Below are positions 8,742-18,443 of a stretch of 64,000 nucleotides of DNA, piece by piece (positions within the stretch are counted from its first letter, which is position 1; each line of letters starts with the position of its first letter). The notes under the pieces were generated by a model that was not told the origin of the DNA, made no database searches, and saw nothing but the letters and a program-made list of their open reading frames with translations. The stretch lies in the NCBI RefSeq assembly GCF_034439435.1, contig NZ_JAPCKJ010000001.1, forward strand, positions 186,001-250,000, in the 5' to 3' direction. A program made the position numbers and the translations under genes. The DNA is from Sarcina sp034439435 (GTDB taxonomy: Bacteria; Bacillota; Clostridia; Clostridiales; Clostridiaceae).

Positions 8742-10232
8742 TTAAGAATGATTAGCAGCTTGTCCTGTAGCTCCTGGATTTTCCGGTGTTGCAGGAGTTT
8801 GAGGTGTTGTTTGTGCTGGTGGTGCCGCTGGTTGTTCGGCTTTCTTAGTTCCAACCTTTATTATTTCATCCTTTTGCTTATAAACATCATGACCTATTAA
8901 TTTCTTATCTATCTCTTTTCCATTTTGATATGTTACTAAATATCCTGTTGATTTATACCCTGTAACTGGGTTTTGTTCTACAACTCTTTGTCCTGCTGGC
9001 AAGTTAGGATCTTCTATTGTTTTAACTGATGGTTTTAAAGTTTCATTTACAACAGTTTGTAGTTCATATGTTTTTCCATCCATAGCTTGAACATTTCCAT
9101 ATATATTGAAAGTAACATGCTTATTACTTGTGTATCCTTGAATGTATATTGGGAAATCATAAGGATTTTTAAATTGATAATCTAAAGACCCCCAAGCAAC
9201 TGTAGCATCCTCACTTGGACCTGAATAAGTTGTAGTCATACTATGATTATGTCTTTCAGTTGGCATTATTCCTGCTTTTAACACAGCTCTATATAAAGTG
9301 GTAGAAACTTGACAAATTCCTCCACCTGTAACCATTACAACCTTGTTACCTACATAAGCGGCTCCATCTCTATATCCTTTATCTGTAGTTCTTTCTCCTA
9401 AAGTATTGTTGTAGCTAAAAGTTTCACCTGGCATAAGTACTGTTCCATTAACTGTTTTAGCTGCAATTTCAACATTAGCACTTCTATTAGCATCAGAGCT
9501 TGTATAACTTGATGTAAAACTTCCCATAACTCCATCTATCTTTGAAAGCATTTCCTTAGTTATTTTAGGCTTTGTAATCTCCACAGGTACTTCAACCACT
9601 GTATTAGCTTCTGGATTAGCATTTACAGCATCTTTTACTAATGCAACCATTTTATCCTTTTCTATAGCTCGTCCATCTTGTCCTTCTGTTACACTTACAT
9701 TGCTACCATTTATGCTTATAGTGGCATCCTTAGCTTTTTGATTAACCATTTCAGTTAATTTATTTTCATACTCATTTAATTTAGCTTCATTGTATTTAAA
9801 GTCTAAATTAAATTCTTTTTTATCTTTTCCATTTATTAAATCATTTTTACCAAAAAGATTTAAATCTTTTCCATACATCATAGCTTCGTTAACTGTTTCG
9901 TCTATATTGTATTCTGGTGATAAATCAGAATACTTTATTTCTATACTTTGGTCAGCAGCCTTTACTGTTATGGTTTTATTTTGAATCGGCTCTTTTATCT
10001 CTTTATTTAAAGCCTCTATAGCCTCTTCTTTAGTCATTCCTGATAAATTGACATTTTCAACATATACATTTGGATATATCTTATTGTCCCATTTTTCAGT
10101 TTTCTTTTGAATACTTACTATATATGCAAAAATAGAACCTATTATAATTGCTAATATAACAACCACTGATATTATTATCTTTTTCTTACTCTTATGTAAG
10201 CTTTTACTTGTTTTTTTATTTTCTTCGTTCAC
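8742..10232 (-). CDS. VanW-family protein, membrane-anchored
   Basis: 496 residues. There is a basic N-terminus (KKTSKSLHKSKKK), one membrane segment at about residues 20-40, and two peptidoglycan-binding-4-like repeats (about 55-220). The VanW domain contains SYNNTLGERTTDKGYRDG and VTGGGICQVSTTLYRA. A beta-rich region (TGYKSTGYLVTYQNGKEI) is followed by a Pro/Ala/Thr tail. Such proteins sit outside the cell membrane and are thought to act in cell-wall maintenance; biochemical function is not established. The VanW name does not imply vancomycin resistance here. The start is GTG after GAGGAG. The gene follows sleM and ddl, which are also wall genes. Confidence 0.85.
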   Translation of the reverse strand: MNEENKKTSKSLHKSKKKIIISVVVILAIIIGSIFAYIVSIQKKTEKWDNKIYPNVYVENVNLSGMTKEEAIEALNKEIKEPIQNKTITVKAADQSIEIKYSDLSPEYNIDETVNEAMMYGKDLNLFGKNDLINGKDKKEFNLDFKYNEAKLNEYENKLTEMVNQKAKDATISINGSNVSVTEGQDGRAIEKDKMVALVKDAVNANPEANTVVEVPVEITKPKITKEMLSKIDGVMGSFTSSYTSSDANRSANVEIAAKTVNGTVLMPGETFSYNNTLGERTTDKGYRDGAAYVGNKVVMVTGGGICQVSTTLYRAVLKAGIMPTERHNHSMTTTYSGPSEDATVAWGSLDYQFKNPYDFPIYIQGYTSNKHVTFNIYGNVQAMDGKTYELQTVVNETLKPSVKTIEDPNLPAGQRVVEQNPVTGYKSTGYLVTYQNGKEIDKKLIGHDVYKQKDEIIKVGTKKAEQPAAPPAQTTPQTPATPENPGATGQAANHS

Positions 10233-10348
10233 AGTTATTCTCCTCTCTACAATCTTCCTAAAAAAACTATAAGCTAAATTTCACAAAAAATTATTACAAT
10301 ATAATAACATTTCTTATTATAACAAAATTTTCATAACTTTTGGAAAAA

Positions 10349-10387
10349 AATTAAATAGAGCTAAAATTTTTAACTCTATTTAATACT
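10349..10387 (-). terminator. Terminator after sleM
   Basis: ATTAAATAGAG / CTCTATTTAAT stem around TTAAAAATTTTAG, then a T-run on the minus strand. It ends the ddl-sleM side before the VanW gene. Confidence 0.75.
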
Positions 10388-10400
10388 AACAAAAATACTT

Positions 10401-11366
10401 TTAACCTAAAAAATATTCTTCACTATCTATAATATATTCAGTTCTTTCTTTTGAAAAATCTCCAGTAATATCAAATGCTTCTATGGATACTTTTATTGGC
10501 TTTCCTTTTGGTAGATAAAACTTACTCTTATCTACAACAAACTTAGTAGCTTTTCTAGGTAAAGTTCCTGCATAGTTGTCATTGATAAATACATTGTATC
10601 CATTTAAATCGTCTTCTTTATTAGCATTCCAAAAAATATTTATCTTTCCAGCATCCTCATATGCCGTTAAACCAGTAACATTAGCTGGTGGCATTAGCCT
10701 AGCTATACTATTAGGTCCCCAGTTTAAATCTACTGGACTTCCAATCCCATCTAGTTTACCCTCATCTGTAAATTGCCATATAGTCCACCTTGTCCATCCA
10801 CCAATATTTGGAGGAAATGGTGGATTAGTAGGAACTCTTGTATACATAGCTAACCATAAAGGCATATCACTTAAAGGATATCCTCTTCCTGGAACCTCAA
10901 AATTATCATATAACTCTATAAAGAATAATCCTGTATATAACATTAATCTTCTTCTAGTTTTTTCCTCAAACCTATCTCTAAACCTATCTATCCAATTCAC
11001 AAGTTGTGTTGTTGTTAGTGATCTATCTGTAGGTGCCTCTACATCAACTACAGGAAACAGATCACCATAGTCTCCTTGTCCAAAGCCTTGTTGAAGAACA
11101 TCAATAAATTCATCTGCCTGCGTTACTGCTGTCTGTAAATCACTAGATGGTTTTGCATAATGATATGCACCACATGGAATACCATATCTTCTGCATTCTC
11201 TTGCAAACTCTAAAAACTTTCTATCAATTCTTAACTGACCCGTTCCAGAACCTGAAGATCTTAAGTAAATAAAATCTGAATTTTTAGCTAATGTTTGAAA
11301 ATTAACATTCTGAGTAAACTCATTTATATCTGGCCCAAATGTACTTAGTGGATTTTTATCTTGCAT
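10401..11366 (-). CDS. sleM: Spore cortex-fragment-lytic N-acetylmuramidase (GH25)
   Basis: 321 residues with no signal peptide, matching the length described for C. perfringens SleM. The GH25 domain covers about residues 10-215: D13 in GPDINEF, and the catalytic pair D108/E110 in VVDVEAP, followed by LMLYTG and LWLAMYT. A C-terminal fibronectin-like segment (PPANVTGLTAYEDAGKINI onward) ends at residue 321. SleM cleaves muramic acid-containing cortex fragments during germination. Lack of a signal fits deposition by the mother cell outside the forespore. The ATG has a GGGGAG site. It lies 72 nt downstream of ddl. Confidence 0.88.
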   Translation of the reverse strand: MQDKNPLSTFGPDINEFTQNVNFQTLAKNSDFIYLRSSGSGTGQLRIDRKFLEFARECRRYGIPCGAYHYAKPSSDLQTAVTQADEFIDVLQQGFGQGDYGDLFPVVDVEAPTDRSLTTTQLVNWIDRFRDRFEEKTRRRLMLYTGLFFIELYDNFEVPGRGYPLSDMPLWLAMYTRVPTNPPFPPNIGGWTRWTIWQFTDEGKLDGIGSPVDLNWGPNSIARLMPPANVTGLTAYEDAGKINIFWNANKEDDLNGYNVFINDNYAGTLPRKATKFVVDKSKFYLPKGKPIKVSIEAFDITGDFSKERTEYIIDSEEYFLG

Positions 11367-11438
11367 TAATACTCTCCCCGTAAATTAATACTTACTATAT
11401 AAAATATAAATTTACAGAGGAAGTTGTTACTAAATAAA

Positions 11439-12344
11439 TTACTCTCTATTAACTTTTAAAGATTTTTCTATTATTGTATCTAAAAGTTTTTCAAAACTCA
11501 TATTTATTCCAGCTGCACTCTTAGGGAATAAACTGTTTTTTGTCATTCCTGGTAGTGTATTTACTTCTAATATATAAGGAATATTATCTTTTACAAGCAT
11601 ATCAACTCTAGCATACACATCACATTTTAATAACTTGTAAGTTTCTAAAGCCATATGTTCAACTTCTTTGTGAATATCTTCATTTAACTTAACAATAAAC
11701 TCATCTGCTCCACCATCTTCATATTTTGATGCTATATCAAAGAATTTTCCTTTTGGTTTTATAGCTAATACTGGTAACATTTTACCATCTATTATAGGAC
11801 AAGTTATTTCATCACCTTTTATGTATTCTTCAATCATTACTTCTGTATCATATTTTAAAGCTTCTAATACAGCCTCTTCAACACCTTCTTTAGATTCAAC
11901 TAAAGTTGTTGCAACTGATGATCCACCGTTGTTAGGTTTTATGAATACTGGATAACCTAATTCTTCTATATTTTCATAATCTATTTCATCTATTGATGAT
12001 ACCATTAACCATTTTGCTGTTCTAACATTTCCAAAAGCTAAAATTCTTTTTGTCATATCCTTGTCCATACATATAGCACTACTTAAAGGACCACAACCTG
12101 AAAAAGGTATTCCTAAAGTTTTAAGAACAGCTTGAACAGTTCCATCTTCTCCAAATTTTCCATGTAAAGCTAAAAGAGCAAAATCTATTCCTTTAACTTT
12201 TTCTATTAAATCCTCTTTTTCATTTAATACTATAGGAATAGCTTCATATTTATCTTTATCTAAGGCATCTACTACAGCATTACCACTTTGTATTGATATC
12301 TCTCTTTCTGAAGAAATGCCTCCCATTATTACTCCAACTTTCAT
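11439..12344 (-). CDS. ddl: D-alanine--D-alanine ligase
   Basis: 301 residues, an ATP-grasp enzyme that makes D-Ala-D-Ala for peptidoglycan precursors. The signatures are MGGISSEREISIQSG at the N-terminus, LHGKFGEDGTVQ, KPNNGGSSVATT, and the C-terminal EVNTLPGMTKNSLFP. It is a full-length DdlB-size enzyme. It is followed by sleM, so two peptidoglycan genes are adjacent, though sleM is likely driven separately in sporulation. Confidence 0.96.
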   Translation of the reverse strand: MKVGVIMGGISSEREISIQSGNAVVDALDKDKYEAIPIVLNEKEDLIEKVKGIDFALLALHGKFGEDGTVQAVLKTLGIPFSGCGPLSSAICMDKDMTKRILAFGNVRTAKWLMVSSIDEIDYENIEELGYPVFIKPNNGGSSVATTLVESKEGVEEAVLEALKYDTEVMIEEYIKGDEITCPIIDGKMLPVLAIKPKGKFFDIASKYEDGGADEFIVKLNEDIHKEVEHMALETYKLLKCDVYARVDMLVKDNIPYILEVNTLPGMTKNSLFPKSAAGINMSFEKLLDTIIEKSLKVNRE

Positions 12345-12369
12345 ATATTTACCTCCAAAATAGAAATAA

Positions 12370-12404
12370 TTAAGGACTTGTTATTTTTTTGAACAAGCCC
12401 CTAA
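12370..12404 (-). terminator. Hairpin after the histidine kinase gene
   Basis: GGGGCTTGTT / AACAAGTCC arms around seven A on the minus strand, followed by TTAATTATTTC. The T-tract is weak, so termination here is only probable. Confidence 0.5.
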
Positions 12405-12465
12405 TATTATAGCACTATATTTTTAAAATAGAAAGTTAGTGAAAACATTTATATATGAAATATAT

Positions 12466-14829
12466 TTAATATATTTCATATATATCAGCAAACTCTATTG
12501 ATATTTTTTCTACTTCAGTTTTATAATCTAAACTCCCACTTTCTTCCACGCAATTTTCAAATTTTATGTTAGGTAGTAAAATTGAAAATTCACTTCCATT
12601 TTCACTACTTTCCCTTAAGAAAACTTTTCCTTCATGAAGCTCTACTAAAGATTTAACTAAGGATAACCCTATTCCACTTCCTTCTTTATTTCTATTTAAA
12701 GACTTATCGTTTTGTATGAATCTTTCAAAAATGAATTCCTTCATATGAGATGGAATTCCTATTCCTGTATCCTTAACTCTTATATCAACCCAGCTTTCAT
12801 CATTTATAACATTAACCTCTATCTTTCCGCCTGCCTCTGTAAATTTTATTGCATTAGATAAAATATTCAAAATTATTCTTTCAATTTTATCTGGATCACA
12901 TTTTATTTCTAACTCTTCACAATCAGTATCAAATATTATATCAATATTTTTAGACTCAACATAAGGTATTACAGACATGGTTATGTCTTCTGTAAGTTTT
13001 ATTATGTCATAATTAACAAAGTCCATCTTTATAAAGCCAGAATCTATTTTTGTTATATCTATAAGATTGTTTACAAGTCGTAACATTCTAAAACAATTTT
13101 GTTTTAAGGTCTTTTCATACTTTTCATAGAAATTAGAAAATCCAACTTCATTTTTTTTATTATTATTTAAAAGTTGTATGCAAGAGTATATTATGTTAAT
13201 AGGCGTTCTAAGTTCATGAGATAAGTTTGCAAAAAACTCATTTTTAACCTTATCATATTGTTTTATTTCCTCAAATTTATTCTTTAATACCTCTATTTCC
13301 TTAACATCCTCAACATTCCTAGCAACTCTTACCCATCCTAATGTATTGTTTTTACTATCCTTAATTCTACTTGATATGGATTCTAATTCAACCACTCCAT
13401 TTTTTGATTTTACTTTATCTATAGTTAACACTTTGTCCTTATCAAAATATTTACTATCTATCATTTTAAGATTGGATTCAAGCAAAAGAAAATCATAATA
13501 AACTTTTCCTATAAGCTCTTCTTCATCATATTCTAAGACATCAATTACAGCTTTATTTATATAGGTTATTTTTCCTTCCACATCAATTGTAAATATTAAA
13601 TCCTTTATGTTTTCAGTAACCCCTCTAAGTCTTTGCTCATCTAACTTCAAGTTTTTCTCCATCATATATTCTTCTGTTATGTCATTTAACCTTAAAACAT
13701 AATAAAGATGTTTTTTCTTTCTTATTCTCTGAAGATTTACTCTTATTACTTCTCGCTCTCCATTTAACTTTAATATTCCTTTCCATTCTTTAGAATTTCT
13801 AAGAACACTTTCTATACTAATTACGTTTTTACTATATAGGAACTCTTTTATCTGTTTTTCTAATTCATAATAATTTTCATCAATGCCTGCTCCATTGCAA
13901 ATTCTTTTTTTTCTACATTTTTCATTTGCATATATTACATTTAGATTATTACTTAGTAAGATTATCTCACTATTACAATCGAATTCTATTAGATTAAAAA
14001 ATGCACTTAATTCCTCTTGCATAAAATTTTTATTCGTAATAACTTGCAGAGAATCAAAAAACATTCCAAAAACAAAACTCATAAAAGATAGGAATATAAA
14101 GAAAATAATATTTATCTTTATAAGATCATTATTAGTAATCGTTAAGGAAATTCCATAAACCAACTTTAATAACATAAGAGCTCCACTTATCATTATTACT
14201 AAATATGTTATTTCCCTATATTTCAGGCACTTTACAAAACAAATTGCAATACAAGCTATATATATTAAAACAATTATTACTAATGTTAAATTTAGTATGA
14301 AGGTATCATTATAAATACCTAAATCATACTTCATATTTAAAACCTGTAGAATAAATGTTGCTCCAATTACAGTTAATAAAGTTATTTTCTTATATTTACG
14401 TATAAATTCTTCGAACTTTTTCATAGCTAAAATAGCTAAAAGCATTAATATTCCTCTAAACATTATACTAAACAAATTTAAATCATAAACTTGATTTCTA
14501 ACTATTTTACCCATAAGTAACATAGCTATCATTTCAGTAATTAAACTTACATATATAAGTGAAATCCCAAAAAAGTTTTTTCTCTTAAACCCTCTATAAT
14601 ATATAAAGCATATTACTAATATCATGAAACAAAGAAGTGCTTGGGTCATAACTATAACTTCTTCAATAGCACAATTTATGCTTAAATCATTAAACTGTTC
14701 TCCATTTAACCCTATAATAATATCTAAACTTTTTATAAAAAATAAAACTAATAAGACTATTGTAACTACAGCTATTCTTTTTATGTTTTTTCCTTTAATA
14801 TTTAAATTATTAAAAAGTCCAATTAACAT
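12466..14829 (-). CDS. Orphan membrane PAS histidine kinase
   Basis: 787 residues. The N-terminal third (about 15-260) holds seven or eight membrane segments of the MASE3-like type. Two PAS domains follow (about 280-390 and 395-510; the second has ITYINKAVIDVLEYDEEELIG). Then HisKA with H-box FFANLSHELRTPIN and a HATPase with NILSNAIKFTEAGG, DTGIGIP, FERF and GSGIGLSL. All catalytic boxes look intact. No response regulator is nearby. In spore formers, orphan kinases of this shape often feed Spo0A, but that is inference. The ATG has a GGGGA 9-12 nt upstream. Confidence 0.88.
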   Translation of the reverse strand: MLIGLFNNLNIKGKNIKRIAVVTIVLLVLFFIKSLDIIIGLNGEQFNDLSINCAIEEVIVMTQALLCFMILVICFIYYRGFKRKNFFGISLIYVSLITEMIAMLLMGKIVRNQVYDLNLFSIMFRGILMLLAILAMKKFEEFIRKYKKITLLTVIGATFILQVLNMKYDLGIYNDTFILNLTLVIIVLIYIACIAICFVKCLKYREITYLVIMISGALMLLKLVYGISLTITNNDLIKINIIFFIFLSFMSFVFGMFFDSLQVITNKNFMQEELSAFFNLIEFDCNSEIILLSNNLNVIYANEKCRKKRICNGAGIDENYYELEKQIKEFLYSKNVISIESVLRNSKEWKGILKLNGEREVIRVNLQRIRKKKHLYYVLRLNDITEEYMMEKNLKLDEQRLRGVTENIKDLIFTIDVEGKITYINKAVIDVLEYDEEELIGKVYYDFLLLESNLKMIDSKYFDKDKVLTIDKVKSKNGVVELESISSRIKDSKNNTLGWVRVARNVEDVKEIEVLKNKFEEIKQYDKVKNEFFANLSHELRTPINIIYSCIQLLNNNKKNEVGFSNFYEKYEKTLKQNCFRMLRLVNNLIDITKIDSGFIKMDFVNYDIIKLTEDITMSVIPYVESKNIDIIFDTDCEELEIKCDPDKIERIILNILSNAIKFTEAGGKIEVNVINDESWVDIRVKDTGIGIPSHMKEFIFERFIQNDKSLNRNKEGSGIGLSLVKSLVELHEGKVFLRESSENGSEFSILLPNIKFENCVEESGSLDYKTEVEKISIEFADIYEIY

Positions 14830-15020
14830 ACCTAATTTATCCCCATTCTTAATTAGAATAATACTTTCATTATATATTAAATAAATCTTTTAAAAAGTTA
14901 AATTTGTATTTTTTTCAAAAAGTTATCTTTTTCTTCATAATTTTACCATATATTATTTATATTGACCTATTTATTTATAAGAACTACAATGTTAATATAA
15001 AAATTTTATAGGAGGATTAA

Positions 15021-15884
15021 ATGAATAATAAAACAAAAGGGATAATTTTAATAACCATATCAGCTTTTAGTTTTGCTCTTATGAGTACCTTTGTTAAATT
15101 ATCCGGAGATTTACCATCAATAGAAAAAAGTTTCTTTAGAAACTTAGTTAGCTGTTTTGTGGCATTTTATTTAGTAAAAAAAGATAATGCATTGCTTTTT
15201 GGTCATAAAGAAAATAGACTTGCTCTAATAGGACGTTCTGCTTTAGGAACTTTAGGAATTTGGGCTAATTACTATGCAATCGATAGATTAATGCTATCAG
15301 ATGCTACTATTCTTAACAAATTAAGTCCATTTTTTGTTATTATATTTTCTTATTTATTCTTAAAAGAAAAATTAAAACCAATTCATATAATATCTCTTTT
15401 AGTTGCCTTCTCAGGGGTTTTATTTATAGTTAGACCATCTGGAAGCTTAGCAAGTAACTTTATACCTGCTATAATAGGACTTTGCTCAGCAGCCTTTGCT
15501 GGTGGTGCATACACTTTCGTAAGGTATCTAGGTGGGAAGGAAAAAGGAGCTACCATTGTTTTCTTCTTTTCTTTCTTCTCAATAGTAACAACTTTCCCTA
15601 TTATGTTGTTCCAATTTAAATTTTTTACTTTAGAACAATTTGCATTTTTAATACTTGCAGGTGTTGCAGCCTCTTGCGCTCAATTTGCTTTAACTGCTGC
15701 TTACAAATATGCTCCTGCTAGAGATATATCTATTTATGATTATACTCAGGTTATATTCTCAGCCTTAATTGGCTTTACACTTTTTGGAGATCTTCCTGAT
15801 AAAATTTCTTTAATAGGTTATGTTTTAATTTTATTAGCATCACTTGCTATATTTTTATACAACAAAAAAGAAGCAACAAAATAA
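15021..15884 (+). CDS. EamA/DMT-family transporter
   Basis: 287 residues, about ten membrane helices in two EamA repeats. The first repeat contains ATILNKLSPFFVIIFSYLFL and the second contains YDYTQVIFSALIGFTLFGD. The family exports or exchanges small metabolites; the substrate is unknown. The ATG follows AGGAGG. The gene stands alone, divergent from the kinase and convergent with nth. Confidence 0.88.
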   Translation: MNNKTKGIILITISAFSFALMSTFVKLSGDLPSIEKSFFRNLVSCFVAFYLVKKDNALLFGHKENRLALIGRSALGTLGIWANYYAIDRLMLSDATILNKLSPFFVIIFSYLFLKEKLKPIHIISLLVAFSGVLFIVRPSGSLASNFIPAIIGLCSAAFAGGAYTFVRYLGGKEKGATIVFFFSFFSIVTTFPIMLFQFKFFTLEQFAFLILAGVAASCAQFALTAAYKYAPARDISIYDYTQVIFSALIGFTLFGDLPDKISLIGYVLILLASLAIFLYNKKEATK

Positions 15885-15914
15885 AAGAAGCTACATTAAA
15901 ATGTAGCTTCTTTT
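15884..15914. terminator. Bidirectional terminator between the EamA gene and nth
   Basis: AAAGAAGCTACA-TTAAAA-TGTAGCTTCTTT, a perfect 12-bp stem with T-runs in both directions, at a convergent gene junction. Confidence 0.92.
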
Positions 15915-16542
15915 ATTTATTATTTTTAAAATAATCACAATACTTATTTATTTTACAAATATCACATTTAGGCTTTCTAGCTGTACAACATCTTCTTCCA
16001 TGAAAAATCAAAAGATGATGAGCTAAAGACCATTCTTTCTTAGGCAATTCTTTCTGAAGTTGTTTTTCAGTTTCCAAAACATTATCTGAGTGCGCTAATC
16101 CAATTCTATTAGAAACTCTAAACACATGAGTATCTACAGCAATAGATGGAACTCCAAAGGCATTTGATAAAACTACATTGGCAGTTTTTCTTCCCGCTCC
16201 TGCTAAAGAAGTTATTCCTTCCATAGTCTTAGGAACTTCTCCGTTGAAGTTTTCTTTTAACTGATGTACCATCATGATTAAGTTTTTCGCTTTATTTCTA
16301 TAAAGTCCAATTTGCTTTATTCTCTCTTCTAACTCTTCTTGACTTATTTTTAAAAAGGCATCTACATCAGGATAATCCCTAAATAAAGTTTTAGTTACTT
16401 CATTTACCTTTTTATCTGTAGTTTGTGCCGATAAAATAGTTGCAACTAAAAGTTGAAAAGGAGTTTCATAATTTAATTCACACTTAGCGTCTGGATATTC
16501 TTCTTTTAAAATTTCTAATACCTCTTTAGTTCTCTTTTTCAT
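15913..16542 (-). CDS. nth: Endonuclease III
   Basis: 209 residues. The helix-hairpin-helix SLAGAGRKTANVVLSNAFG includes the catalytic Lys, and VDTHVFRVSNR carries the Asp. The C-terminal 4Fe-4S cluster pattern C-x6-C-x2-C-x5-C is complete (CTARKPKCDICKINKYC). It is a DNA glycosylase/AP lyase acting on oxidised pyrimidines. It lies 12 nt after plsC and is the last gene of a queG-plsC-nth run. Confidence 0.96.
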   Translation of the reverse strand: MKKRTKEVLEILKEEYPDAKCELNYETPFQLLVATILSAQTTDKKVNEVTKTLFRDYPDVDAFLKISQEELEERIKQIGLYRNKAKNLIMMVHQLKENFNGEVPKTMEGITSLAGAGRKTANVVLSNAFGVPSIAVDTHVFRVSNRIGLAHSDNVLETEKQLQKELPKKEWSLAHHLLIFHGRRCCTARKPKCDICKINKYCDYFKNNK

Positions 16543-16553
16543 AATACATACCC

Positions 16554-17258
16554 CTAGTCTTTATATACACCTCTATAACTTTCTGGTAAAAGATTTGCTA
16601 TACTTTTCATAAGGTGATTTAAAGATCTTTCTTCATATTCATGTTTGTCCTCACCTTTTTCTTTCTTAGGTAATTCTATAGGTTTGCCAAATTTTATATT
16701 AACTTCAGAATGGTGAAATTTCTCAGCTCCCATGTTTTCATCATTTATTGGCATAAGTTTTTCCGTTCCTGTCATTCCAAAAGGAATAATTTTAGCCTTT
16801 GTTAATCTAGCTATAAGTAGAACTCCTTTTTTAGCCTCTATCATTCCACCATTTCTACTTCTAGTTCCTTCTGGAAAAATAACTATATTTTCTCCATTCT
16901 TCACAGAATTAACTATTTTATTAAGTGATTCTCTATCTGCTGAGTTAGGTTTTATTTTTATATTCTTAACTAATCTAGTTCCTATATTAGTTAAAGCTTC
17001 TTCATTAAGCTTTACTCCTGCTATGAAATATGGATCATAATCCTTTCTTAAAACTTTATCTAAAATTAAACCATCTGCATTGCTTAAGTGATTTCCTATA
17101 AATATAAAAGGTCCTTTTTCTTTTTTTAATTCATCAAGCCCTTCAACTTTTAAGTCAGCATATTTATTTAAACATCTTCCGATTAAACTTCCCGCTATTG
17201 GTTTAAACATACTATCTGGTAGTCTAACTAAAACATTAGCCCCTATACGAGTAAACAT
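16554..17258 (-). CDS. plsC: 1-acyl-sn-glycerol-3-phosphate acyltransferase
   Basis: 234 residues. The acyltransferase H-x4-D motif is NHLSNAD and the second motif is FPEGTRSRNGG, followed by IPFGMTGTEKL. It acylates lysophosphatidic acid to phosphatidic acid at the membrane. It is adjacent to queG and nth on the same strand with short spacing, which suggests an operon of unrelated housekeeping genes. Confidence 0.92.
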   Translation of the reverse strand: MFTRIGANVLVRLPDSMFKPIAGSLIGRCLNKYADLKVEGLDELKKEKGPFIFIGNHLSNADGLILDKVLRKDYDPYFIAGVKLNEEALTNIGTRLVKNIKIKPNSADRESLNKIVNSVKNGENIVIFPEGTRSRNGGMIEAKKGVLLIARLTKAKIIPFGMTGTEKLMPINDENMGAEKFHHSEVNIKFGKPIELPKKEKGEDKHEYEERSLNHLMKSIANLLPESYRGVYKD

Positions 17259-17295
17259 TCAATTACCTCCTGAATTAAATTTTAACAATATATTA

Positions 17296-18288
17296 TTATA
17301 CATCATAAAAATTTAAAAGTCTATTTTTAAAATCCTTAAGATTATCTGAATTAAGTTGATATTTTGATATATCAGCCTTCTCAACCAATGCTTTTTTTAC
17401 CATTATATTTCTTAATATTGTATTTTTTCCTCTCCATCCACAAGAGGTTTTTTTGAAAGTTTCATTAAATTCTTTTTTGCTCATTTTATCAATATCATCA
17501 AAGGAATTCTTTTGCATAAAATCAAATGGCTTAAAATCCTCTATATTGGTGTATGAAATTTCTTTATTATATGGACATTCTTTTTGGCAACTATCACATC
17601 CAAATATTCTTCCCTTCATAAGCTTAAAATATTTATCTTCTATATCCTTTTTTTGAGTTATATATGATATACATGAGTTAGTATTTTTTATTCCACTTCT
17701 ATTTAAAACTTTAGTTGGACAATTTTTATAACATATCTCACAAGTTCCGCACTCTTTAAAAGTTCTAAGCTCCTCTAAAGTATTCTCTTCCTCACAGTCA
17801 ATATCTAGATTAGTTATTATTTCTCCTAAAAATACATAAGAACCATACTTTTTAGTAATTAACATATTATTTTTACCAATAAACCCTATGCCACCTAAAT
17901 AAGCAATATACCTTTCTGGCAAAGAATTACTATCAACTAAAGCTACTGACTTTCCACCTAATTCTTCTATGTATTTACCTATCTTCTTTAAATAAGAACC
18001 TACAACATAATGATAATCTTTTCCTCTTGTGTAAACTGAAAAACCATTATCAACATATTCTTCATTATATAAATAAGGAAAAGCAATTGTTATTATAGTT
18101 CTTCCATCTTCCATGTAAACTTTAGGATTAACTCTTTTTTCAATATCTTTTTCTTCAAATTCATTTTCAAACTTTTTTTCTTTTCTTATATTGTACACCT
18201 CTTCAAGTTCTGAAAATCTTCTACACTTTACAAAACCAACATTATCTAACCCTAAAGATTTACAATACTCCAAAATCTTTTCCTTCAA
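17296..18288 (-). CDS. queG: Epoxyqueuosine reductase
   Basis: 330 residues. The N-terminal cobalamin-binding reductase domain includes YTRGKDYHYVVGSYLKK and GFIGKNNMLI. Two 4Fe-4S clusters are encoded by CGTCEICYKNCPTKVL and CDSCQKECPYNKE. It makes queuosine from epoxyqueuosine in tRNA anticodons and needs cobalamin. The start is TTG, 7 nt after AGGTG. The protein is slightly shorter than E. coli QueG because it lacks the C-terminal HEAT repeats. Confidence 0.93.
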   Translation of the reverse strand: MKEKILEYCKSLGLDNVGFVKCRRFSELEEVYNIRKEKKFENEFEEKDIEKRVNPKVYMEDGRTIITIAFPYLYNEEYVDNGFSVYTRGKDYHYVVGSYLKKIGKYIEELGGKSVALVDSNSLPERYIAYLGGIGFIGKNNMLITKKYGSYVFLGEIITNLDIDCEEENTLEELRTFKECGTCEICYKNCPTKVLNRSGIKNTNSCISYITQKKDIEDKYFKLMKGRIFGCDSCQKECPYNKEISYTNIEDFKPFDFMQKNSFDDIDKMSKKEFNETFKKTSCGWRGKNTILRNIMVKKALVEKADISKYQLNSDNLKDFKNRLLNFYDV

Positions 18289-18316
18289 ATATTATCACCT
18301 CAAATTATATAAACAA

Positions 18317-18406
18317 AAGACTATACTAAATCTCTTTTTAGTAATTCAAAACAAATTTTAAAACTTTTGTTTTTAATTGCTAAAAATAATTTTAGATATA
18401 GTCTTA
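18317..18406 (-). terminator. Long palindrome after cysE (probable cysK-cysE terminator)
   Basis: 90-bp imperfect inverted repeat with outer arms AAGACTATA and TATAGTCTT and inner arms TTTTTAGTAATT / AATTGCTAAAAA. On the minus strand it is followed by TTGTTTATAT. It is larger than an ordinary terminator. The same outer arm (AAGACTAT) is used by the repeat at 37661. Confidence 0.6.
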
Positions 18407-18443
18407 TTATAAATCAAATACTAATAATAGGAATGTTTATAAG

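Noticed and set aside
8742..10232. VanW protein as a vancomycin-resistance gene
   Set aside because: Only the VanW domain is present, without vanHAX-type genes; ddl here is an ordinary D-Ala-D-Ala ligase and VanW domains are common in wall proteins.
10401..11366. GH25 gene as a prophage endolysin
   Set aside because: No holin, phage structural or integrase genes are nearby, and length and lack of signal match the spore enzyme SleM.
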